Source: Lentisphaerota bacterium
Lineage (GTDB): Bacteria > Verrucomicrobiota > Lentisphaeria > Victivallales > Victivallaceae
Direction: 5' to 3'
DNA length: 64,000 bases
Assembly: GCA_015061815.1 (NCBI GenBank)
Contig: SUVW01000005.1
Location: 62,001 to 126,000 of the forward strand
The notes under the pieces are model-generated. The model was given only the letters and a program-made list of their open reading frames with translations, did not search any database and was not told where the DNA came from. This document shows, in pieces, positions 56,937 through 64,000 of the stretch; positions within the stretch are counted from its first letter, which is position 1; the number at the start of each line of letters is the position of its first letter. Made by a program: the position numbers and the translations under genes.

Positions 56937-57431
56937 ATGGCGAATGAAAAGCACACACGGCCGTCATGGGATCAGTATTTTATGGACATCGCTCATGTTG
57001 CAGCGAGCCGGAGCAATTGCAGCCGCCGTCAGGTGGCGGCGGTAGTTGTCCGGGACAGACAAATCATTTCCACCGGCTACAACGGCACACCGCGCGGGAT
57101 AAAGAATTGTTCGGAAGGCGGATGCCCCCGTTGCAATTCCGATGTTCCCAGCGGCGAGGGATTGGGGCAGTGTTTGTGCAGTCATGCTGAAGAAAATGCT
57201 ATTGTTCAGGCGGCATACAATGGCATCAGGTTGAAAGGCGCGACACTTTATACAACATTCAGCCCATGCCTGCTTTGCGCGAAAATGATCATTAATGCAG
57301 GTATCGTTGAAGTTGTTTATCATCAGCATTATACGATAGATGATGTTTCGATGCGTCTGCTGCACGAAGCCGGGGTTGCGGTGCGTTCTGTTGATGAGAG
57401 TGAAAATGGGTGTGATTGCAAAAATCAATAG
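56937..57431 (+). CDS. dCMP/cytidine deaminase family protein (ComEB-like)
   Basis: SRRQVAAVVVRDRQIISTGYNGTPRG, CSHAEENAIVQA, TTFSPCLLCAKMIINAGI. Confidence 0.93.
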   Translation: MANEKHTRPSWDQYFMDIAHVAASRSNCSRRQVAAVVVRDRQIISTGYNGTPRGIKNCSEGGCPRCNSDVPSGEGLGQCLCSHAEENAIVQAAYNGIRLKGATLYTTFSPCLLCAKMIINAGIVEVVYHQHYTIDDVSMRLLHEAGVAVRSVDESENGCDCKNQ

Positions 57432-57444
57432 CACCGATTCATAA

Positions 57445-57493
57445 TAAAAAACGCACTCCAAAAGTTGAATTCAACTTTTGAGTGCGTTTTTTT
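57445..57493. terminator. Bidirectional terminator between convergent genes
   Basis: AAAAAA-ACGCACTC(C)AAAAGTTGAATTCAACTTTTGAGTGCGT-TTTTT, near-perfect long stem. Confidence 0.85.
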
Positions 57494-57527
57494 GCAACAG
57501 TCTGATTTTATGCTGTTTTAACTGCGG

Positions 57528-57686
57528 TCATTCTTCGGTAAAGCTCTCTTTGCCGACGCCGCAAGCCGGGCAATTCCAGGTATCCGGCAAATCTTCAAAC
57601 GCAGTTCCCGGAGCGATGCCGTTATCCGGATCGCCGACTGCGGGATCATAAACATAGCCGCAAACTTCGCATACATACTTTTTCAT
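57528..57686 (-). CDS. Rubredoxin (52 aa, absent from the ORF track)
   Basis: [52 protein letters not shown], two CxxCG rubredoxin knuckles; RBS GAAGGAG. Confidence 0.96.
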   Translation of the reverse strand: MKKYVCEVCGYVYDPAVGDPDNGIAPGTAFEDLPDTWNCPACGVGKESFTEE

Positions 57687-57820
57687 GATTTTTCTCCTTC
57701 TGACAAAGTATTTTGATCAAAAATTTTTCCTTGCGGCAAAATATCTGCTTCACTTTACCGCACAATCCTAATATATATCTTTTTTGCAAAATTACAAGCA
57801 GAAAACAGTGAAATATCTTT

Positions 57821-59764
57821 TCAGATTTTATTTTCGATTTCGGCGTATGCTTTACGGTTCAATTGCAGTTTATCAATGCATTCCTGCAGATCAGGATGAA
57901 TTTCCTGCATCATATTTCCATCGTAATCGTAGTCGATCCAGCAATCTTCCGAAGAGTTGCCGCAAGTACCTGTCGGGCGCATAAAGTGGAACGCATCATG
58001 CTTGAAAAAAGGTTTGGTTATTTTATCTTTATCTCTGCGCATCATGGATTTCAATTCATCCAAATATTTGGAATATACCTCTTGACAGGAGCAATTATGT
58101 TTTACGCATATTGCCGCCGCCATACCGGCAACTTCACCCAGCATTCCGAGAGTTCGCATGACCCGGACGGAAGAAAATGCGATATGTGACAGGCTTAAAC
58201 AGCGTCCGGCCAGAAAAAGATTTTTCATATCTTTGGCATACATGCAGCGATAGGGGATCGGATATGGTTTAGGCAGAACAAGGTGGTATGCACAGGATTG
58301 GAATGGTTCCTTGAATTTTTCACAGTTGGCCGGATCGGCAAAGTGCAGATCAATGCTCCAGGTGGCACATCCGGTGGCATCCGGATAAACTGTCGAATTG
58401 AGTAAATCGTTTTGAGTAAGGATCAAATCACCCTTGACCCGGTAACTTTCCCGCTTGCCGCCGATTGCAGAAACCCATTCCAAATCCATCTTTTCCCACT
58501 CTTTTTTGCGTTTGGAACGGTTTTTCAGGAACGACCAGTTTGCATAACAGCTCATCAATCCGTAATCCCGGATATATTCGATATCCATGACCTGATCCAG
58601 AAATTGTCCGCATTCCCAATCCCAGCAGCAATCAAAGCGGGGAATGGCATTTTCTTCGTTGAATTCTATTCCCCAGTCGATATCAGGAAAATCGACTTTG
58701 AATTCTTTTTTGCGTGTTTCCCAGAGGACGGAGTGCCCCATTACGGTACGTGCCGGGTGTTCCGGAGCAAGGAATTCGTTGAATTCCCCGCGTCCTTCGC
58801 TGCCGTACATTACTTCGCAACCGCAGCTTCTGGCGATGAATGCATCTCCGGTGGCATCCACGAAAAAGTGTCCCCGCCGGCGGGTTTCTTTTCCGGTTCT
58901 GACCGAACGGGTGATTATTGCGGATATTTTTTCGGGATCATCCGGCAGATGTTCCACCGCGATCACGCACTCATAAAAGAGAAGATTTTGTTTCCGTTTG
59001 AATAGAGCCGCTTTCCGGTCATCCTCAAAAAGTTCTTTATCTTTTTTCATGCCGGGGCTGCCGCAGACCGGACTGATCATCCGGGCAAACCGGCCCAGTT
59101 CCGGATACGGATCATGTCCGGTAACACCGCCGGTCCAAACCCGGATTTCGGAACTGCCGCATCCTCCGGCGACCGGACGATCCTGCAGCACAAGCGTTTT
59201 CAAATTCTCATCTTCAGCGGCAAGTGCGGCGCAAAGACCGGCATAACCGCCGCCGCAGATAAGCAGATCATAAACTTCCGGATCATCCTCTATTACGGTG
59301 TTGCATATTTCCCTGCGGAAAAGCTGCAATTTTTCCGGATGATCCGGCGGGATATCTCCTGGATCATTGGTTATGTAAATTGCGTCACAGCGGCCGTCGA
59401 ACCCGGTCAAATCATGCAGGGCCAACAGATGTTTGCCGCCGTTTAATCTCATTGAACCGCAAAACTGCCAGTTCCACTCCGGGCCGTTGGTTCCCAATTC
59501 GGTGTCAAATGCTTTATCATCGACCAGCAGCTGAAATCTTCCGGCACTGCTGCCGCGTTGCCAAACTGCACTCCAATCCCGGGTGCGGGCAAAGAAATAC
59601 CATGTTCCGTTTTCCGGAAGTTCGATTTCCGTCTTTGCATCTGCTACCGGACGGCCGATGCCGTGTGCAAATATCCAGAAAGAACCCATTGCTTCGCGGC
59701 ATTGAGTTTCGACACTCCAACCGCCGAGATCGTCAAAGGTTTCGCATTCGATGAAAAAGCGCAT
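57821..59764 (-). CDS. FAD-dependent oxidoreductase (FAD_oxidored family) with N-terminal beta-rich domain
   Basis: YDLLICGGGYAGLCAALAAED dinucleotide fold, GHFFVDATGDAFIARSCGCEV, NLFLAGRCLSLSHIAFSSVRVMRTLGMLGEVAGMAAAI. Confidence 0.87.
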   Translation of the reverse strand: MRFFIECETFDDLGGWSVETQCREAMGSFWIFAHGIGRPVADAKTEIELPENGTWYFFARTRDWSAVWQRGSSAGRFQLLVDDKAFDTELGTNGPEWNWQFCGSMRLNGGKHLLALHDLTGFDGRCDAIYITNDPGDIPPDHPEKLQLFRREICNTVIEDDPEVYDLLICGGGYAGLCAALAAEDENLKTLVLQDRPVAGGCGSSEIRVWTGGVTGHDPYPELGRFARMISPVCGSPGMKKDKELFEDDRKAALFKRKQNLLFYECVIAVEHLPDDPEKISAIITRSVRTGKETRRRGHFFVDATGDAFIARSCGCEVMYGSEGRGEFNEFLAPEHPARTVMGHSVLWETRKKEFKVDFPDIDWGIEFNEENAIPRFDCCWDWECGQFLDQVMDIEYIRDYGLMSCYANWSFLKNRSKRKKEWEKMDLEWVSAIGGKRESYRVKGDLILTQNDLLNSTVYPDATGCATWSIDLHFADPANCEKFKEPFQSCAYHLVLPKPYPIPYRCMYAKDMKNLFLAGRCLSLSHIAFSSVRVMRTLGMLGEVAGMAAAICVKHNCSCQEVYSKYLDELKSMMRRDKDKITKPFFKHDAFHFMRPTGTCGNSSEDCWIDYDYDGNMMQEIHPDLQECIDKLQLNRKAYAEIENKI

Positions 59765-59792
59765 GATATTTCCTCAAGAAAATTAAAAGGTT

Positions 59793-60515
59793 TTACATCG
59801 GGCAAATGTCCTGGATCACCGGTTGGATAACCACATCCGGAATTGCCAGATGATCCGGGGTTTCCAGAATTTCTTTTACCAGCACGCCGAGTTCTTCCGG
59901 AGAGGTGCATTTGGCGGCAAGTTCCGGATTTTCCGATGCTCCGGAAATATTGGCAGCATTGTTGAAGTTGGTCTGTCCCCAGCTGGGAGTGAGGCAGGTT
60001 ACCCGGATACCGTACTGGCGCAATTCGGTATATAATCCGTGACTGAATTTTGCCAGTCCGGCTTTGGCGGCGGTATAAATGCTCCAACCGGGCCAGGCGT
60101 AGAGAGCGCAAACGCTGGAAACATTGATGATCGTGCCGGATTTTTTCTTTTCCATGATTTTGGCGGCCCGGGAACATCCGAGGATCGCACCGGTAAGATT
60201 GATGTTGATGGTGGAGATGATATCTTCATCGCGCTGTTGTGAAACGGGAACCAGATTGCCTCCGGCACCGGCATTGTTAACCAGAACATCGATATCATTG
60301 CCCATCGCATCAATTATTTTATCCCAATCCGCACCGCAGGAAACATCGGCACAAACCGCATGGATATTTAATTTTTCAGCGGTTTCGCGCAACTTTTTCT
60401 CATTTCTGCCGGTTATCCAAACTTCTGCTCCGGCTTGAGCCAGAATAGAAGCAATACCTTTGCCATAACCGGAAGATCCTCCGGTCACCAACACTTTTTT
60501 CCCTTTCAGCTGCAT
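59793..60515 (-). CDS. SDR-family oxidoreductase
   Basis: KKVLVTGGSSGYGKGIASIL, VNNAGAGG, NVSSVCALYAWPGWSIYTAAKAGLAKF. Confidence 0.92.
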   Translation of the reverse strand: MQLKGKKVLVTGGSSGYGKGIASILAQAGAEVWITGRNEKKLRETAEKLNIHAVCADVSCGADWDKIIDAMGNDIDVLVNNAGAGGNLVPVSQQRDEDIISTININLTGAILGCSRAAKIMEKKKSGTIINVSSVCALYAWPGWSIYTAAKAGLAKFSHGLYTELRQYGIRVTCLTPSWGQTNFNNAANISGASENPELAAKCTSPEELGVLVKEILETPDHLAIPDVVIQPVIQDICPM

Positions 60516-60529
60516 AAAAAATCCTTTCG

Positions 60530-61300
60530 TTAAAGTGTGAATATTGATTCTGCCGCCTCTTTTAAATACGGAACGGCCGACTGCATTTTCTCTTCTGTAA
60601 GTCGTGATGCCGGACCGCTTATCCACAAAGCCGCCCTGATTTTCCGGGCGGTATCGAAGACCGGTACCGCGACACAGTGGATATCCAAATCTTCTTCTCC
60701 CCGGTCAAATGCGGCTCCGGATTTCCGGATGGAAGCAAATTCTTTGAATAATGCCTGCGCATTTCGGACAGTATATTCTGTGAAGCGGGAAAAAGAGATG
60801 GTTTTCATCAATTCTTCCTGTTGATTTTCCGGCATATTGGCCATGATCGCTTTGGCCGGGGCGGCTGAATGAAGCGGAAAATTGTGGCCGATTTCCAGAA
60901 CAACTTTTACCGGGAAACGGGAAATTTCCTGATGCAGGATCACACCGCGATCTCCATGAATGATCCCCAGCAAAACCGTTTCACCGACTTTGTCGCGCAG
61001 CTTCCGCATGGGGTTTTCTGCAAGGGCGACCAGAGATGTGCTGCCGGCAGCTTGAAATGCCAGACTGCCCAATTTGCCGGTAACCTGAAAACGGCCGTCA
61101 GCGCGGCGGCGGATATAGTTGGCTTCTGCCAAAGTAGTCAACATGCGGAAAAGAGTTGCCGGGGGGATCCCGGTTGATTCCAGCTCACCCGGCAAACATC
61201 CCTCCGGAAAGGAGCAAATGTTTTCTAACAGGCGCAATCCCCGGGCCAGAGCCGGAACGATGTAAGGATTATCACGGTTTTCGATGCTTGCTTTTTTCAT
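60530..61300 (-). CDS. IclR-family transcriptional regulator
   Basis: N-terminal winged HTH (ALARGLRLLENIC...LFRMLTTLAEANYIRR), effector domain (GDRGVILHQEI..., GHNFPLHSAAPAKAIMA, FDRGEEDLDIHCVAVPVFD). Confidence 0.9.
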   Translation of the reverse strand: MKKASIENRDNPYIVPALARGLRLLENICSFPEGCLPGELESTGIPPATLFRMLTTLAEANYIRRRADGRFQVTGKLGSLAFQAAGSTSLVALAENPMRKLRDKVGETVLLGIIHGDRGVILHQEISRFPVKVVLEIGHNFPLHSAAPAKAIMANMPENQQEELMKTISFSRFTEYTVRNAQALFKEFASIRKSGAAFDRGEEDLDIHCVAVPVFDTARKIRAALWISGPASRLTEEKMQSAVPYLKEAAESIFTL

Positions 61301-61383
61301 ATCTGAATTACTGCTCCATTGATCTTGGAAGTATAATATATCATATAAGAAAATTTATTTCAATAGTGAAATGTGTTTTTTTT

Positions 61384-61412
61384 GAAAAAAATCCCGGACA
61401 ACGTTGCGGGAT
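61384..61412 (-). terminator. Intrinsic terminator downstream of the methyltransferase gene
   Basis: Minus strand ATCCCG-CAACGTTGTC-CGGGAT followed by TTTTTT. Confidence 0.6.
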
Positions 61413-61471
61413 AGGCGAAGTTGTTTCGGAACGGGGGCGACAGATCAGATATTGAGGCGGCAAAAGTAATT

Positions 61472-64000
61472 TTATTTATCTTTTGCAGTCAACTCCTGAT
61501 AGCGTTTCATCAAATCAGCAACAATTTCCGGTTCGGTCATGCTTGGAGCATAGCCGTAGGCTTTCATCACCGCTTTATCATTGGCTTGATGGGCCTTGCG
61601 GAGTTCCAGAGGCATGGTGGTTTCATCATAGAGGGCAGCCAAACTGCAATCCGGATGCAATGCCCGTGCGTCCAAAATCGCCTGGGCAGTCTTGCTGATT
61701 TTGTCGGACAAGTCTGACCAGTCTGACCGGTCGGACGACGGCCACGGGAAATTGTTGTAAACGATTGAAGCGGAATAACGATAACTTGTCCCCAAATATC
61801 CACAGGTAAAACGCATCCATGCCATATGTACGGATGACACCAAAAATCCAAAGTGAAAAAGTGTTGCATCAGGTATGGATAAATTTGCATTTCCACATAT
61901 TACATCTGCGGGTTCAAACCCCATTGGAATATAAAGACGTGATCCCCCTGTATGAGCGGGTACTATAATATAGGAAGTTAGCGATTGACGTATTTCCTGA
62001 AATAAACTTGCATGTAAAGCTGAATTTCTTGTTGCCTTTTTACTGCTTGCCATCCTGAAATCATAAACATTTTTTATTCTGTTTTTTATAAAATTTGATT
62101 TATTTATTTCTGCCGGAGATACTCCATTTAGCCATAAACAGAATCGTAATTTATTGTTTATAAACTCATCTGCACCTACAAAACGATGTATATATTTTTC
62201 AATAAAAGGTTCTCTTTCTATTGCTGTATTCTTCTCTTCTTGAGTCAAAAACAAAAAACCTCCATCTGTCGGTTTGCTTCCATACACCATTTCCGGTACA
62301 TCACACAGCGGTTTATTGCGGCTTTCAATAAAAACATCGGGAGCATCGGTCAAATAGGCGTTGATATTACGGACTGGTACAGATTTGTACGGATTTGTAC
62401 GGATAGAAGAACAATTTTCCGTATTTATCCGTACATTTCCGTTCTCATCCGTATTAAAAATCCGCTTGGGCCTGGCATTGTCTGCTGTCGAAAAACCGAT
62501 GATCACACAATGCACATGAGCCTTGATATTCGCCTCGCTGTCCCAGCGGAAAGTGCGGTGGGCAAAATCTATATGTACTCCGAAACGCTCGTACAACGGT
62601 TTCCACACTCCGGCGACCTGCTCGCCTTGCGTAATGCTGTTGGTTGAAACCAATGCAGTTCGGATAGCATTTCCTTGCATCATCTCTGCTGACTTGAAAT
62701 ACCATGCCGCTACATAGTCGATCTTACCGGCAGTTTTGTATGGCTTGCCTTTTTCATCGACATAAATGTTGAGCATATCCGCTTTCTGTTCGGCTGATTG
62801 CAAAGAATATCCTACAAACGGCGGATTGCCCATGATATAGTTGAGTTTTTCTTTGGGGACTACATCGTTCCAGTCGATCCGGAGAGCATTGGCTTCGATG
62901 ATATTGGCGTAAGATTTGAGAGGCAGGAACTCCAAGTCCAAGTCGACGATGTCTTTGGTGGCTTTCATCATCTGGCTTTCGGCGATCCAGAGAGCGGTTT
63001 TGGCTACAGTCACGGCAAAGTCGTTGATTTCAATACCGTAAAACTGCCCGATACTGACTTTTATCACATCGTCAAAGCCCAGTGCGGTCTGGCCTTCGTT
63101 GATCGTTTTGATACACTCGTTTTCCAGTTTACGCAACGAAAGATATGTTTCAGTAAGAAAATTTCCCGAACCGCACGCCGGATCAAGAAAGTTCAAACTG
63201 GCTATCTTGTCCTGAAAAGCAAAAAGTTTTTTGTTGCGGGTGGTAACAGCTTTCAGCGACAGAATTTCTTCCAGTTCCGCTTTCAAATCATCCAGAAACA
63301 GTGGATCGATAACTTTGTGGATGTTTTCGATACTGGTGTAGTGCATCCCTCCGGAGCGGCGGGTTTCCGGGTTGAGGGTGCTTTCAAAGACTGCTCCGAA
63401 GATAGTCGGACTGATTTCCCGCCAGTCAAAGCGGCTGGCTTCCCCTAATAACAACTCTTTGATTTCATTATCAAACTGCGGGATCTCAATATCAGTTTCA
63501 GCAAAAAGTCCACCGTTGACATACGGAAACGCCGCCAGATCATCGTCCAGATACAAAGATTTGCGTTTATCTTGCGGAGTATCCAAAACTTTGAATAAAT
63601 CTATCAATGCCCGCCGGATATCTCTTGCTTCAAACCGGGTAAGATAATCAGAAAAGAGATTTTTAGCTCCTAAAATTCCGGCATCTTCTGCATAAAGACA
63701 GAATACCAGCCGCACGCAGAGCATATTAAGACTTTTGAGCGTACTTTCAGCAGCGGGATCATTGTAATGTTTCTGGATGGCATCGTAGATCTGCCCCACG
63801 ATTTTTCCGGCATCAATGGATAAATCTTTTTCCCGGGCAATGCGTGCTTTGTGCGTATCTGTCAGGAAATTCAAACGGTGATAATCTTTGGGCAAATCAG
63901 CAAGTTTCAGTATTTCCGGCTCATTGTGCGGATGCTCCATGTCGTGAATGTGGAACTCCTGAAAGTTGCAAACCACGATATAACGGGGCTTCTTGGAAAG
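61472..64000 (-). CDS. Class I SAM-dependent DNA (adenine) methyltransferase, MmeI/type IIG-like; 5' end beyond the window
   Basis: LNFLDPACGSGNFLTETYLSLRKLE (motif I), IMGNPPFVGYS (motif IV NPPF), DAPDVFIESRNKPLCDVPEMVYG. The frame stays open to the window edge (SKKPRYIVVCNFQEFHIHD), so the listed GTG start is not the true start. Confidence 0.88.
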   Translation of the reverse strand, partial: LSKKPRYIVVCNFQEFHIHDMEHPHNEPEILKLADLPKDYHRLNFLTDTHKARIAREKDLSIDAGKIVGQIYDAIQKHYNDPAAESTLKSLNMLCVRLVFCLYAEDAGILGAKNLFSDYLTRFEARDIRRALIDLFKVLDTPQDKRKSLYLDDDLAAFPYVNGGLFAETDIEIPQFDNEIKELLLGEASRFDWREISPTIFGAVFESTLNPETRRSGGMHYTSIENIHKVIDPLFLDDLKAELEEILSLKAVTTRNKKLFAFQDKIASLNFLDPACGSGNFLTETYLSLRKLENECIKTINEGQTALGFDDVIKVSIGQFYGIEINDFAVTVAKTALWIAESQMMKATKDIVDLDLEFLPLKSYANIIEANALRIDWNDVVPKEKLNYIMGNPPFVGYSLQSAEQKADMLNIYVDEKGKPYKTAGKIDYVAAWYFKSAEMMQGNAIRTALVSTNSITQGEQVAGVWKPLYERFGVHIDFAHRTFRWDSEANIKAHVHCVIIGFSTADNARPKRIFNTDENGNVRINTENCSSIRTNPYKSVPVRNINAYLTDAPDVFIESRNKPLCDVPEMVYGSKPTDGGFLFLTQEEKNTAIEREPFIEKYIHRFVGADEFINNKLRFCLWLNGVSPAEINKSNFIKNRIKNVYDFRMASSKKATRNSALHASLFQEIRQSLTSYIIVPAHTGGSRLYIPMGFEPADVICGNANLSIPDATLFHFGFLVSSVHMAWMRFTCGYLGTSYRYSASIVYNNFPWPSSDRSDWSDLSDKISKTAQAILDARALHPDCSLAALYDETTMPLELRKAHQANDKAVMKAYGYAPSMTEPEIVADLMKRYQELTAKDK
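61703..61738. repeat. 9-bp x 4 in-frame minisatellite within the methyltransferase gene
   Basis: GTCGGACAA GTCTGACCA GTCTGACCG GTCGGACGA; encodes SDR-SDW-SDL-SDK on the minus strand. Confidence 0.9.
62376..62456. repeat. Period-10 palindromic repeat element inserted in frame in the methyltransferase gene
   Basis: TGTACGGAT at 62386 and 62396; inverted copies TCCGTA at 62418, ATCCGTACA at 62427, ATCCGTA at 62447, around an AGAAGAACAATTT loop. Confidence 0.8.

Noticed and set aside
61472-64000. Full BREX/DISARM or other defence island around the methyltransferase
   Set aside because: Only a partial methyltransferase is visible at the window edge; the other visible genes on its downstream side (IclR, SDR, oxidoreductase) are metabolic. 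The upstream side is outside the window and cannot be assessed.

Overview
A 64 kb bacterial chromosomal window, densely packed with genes on both strands. The mix of pseudopilin-type proteins, the GH106-like and GHL10-like hydrolases and a Verru_Chthon-like four-gene cassette suggests a Lentisphaerota/PVC-group genome; this is inference only. Most genes are housekeeping: aconitase, nadB, pcnB, prc, uvrC, RNase E/G, fmt, folK, thiN, rpsU, rsmG, mtaB, rhaA, folE, dtd, ppk, aroE, dCMP deaminase, rubredoxin. The regions most worth a second look are: (1) a 165-bp tandem repeat array abutting tRNA-Asn, in which every unit carries the tRNA 3' end and a terminator hairpin; (2) the neighbouring zinc-ribbon/TM/ankyrin gene, flanked by a perfect 14-bp inverted repeat; (3) a gspH-I-J-K-ordered pseudopilin cassette with a 1210-aa K-like protein; (4) one polypeptide holding two complete PilT ATPase modules; (5) a NuoE/NuoF/GltD-like operon next to hydF with no hydrogenase catalytic subunit, resembling the Sporomusa-type (Stn) bifurcating transhydrogenase; (6) a type IIG-like DNA methyltransferase carrying two in-frame short-repeat insertions, one of them palindromic. 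No CRISPR array, rRNA operon, transposase or prophage was seen. All calls come from reading the sequence; no database search was run.
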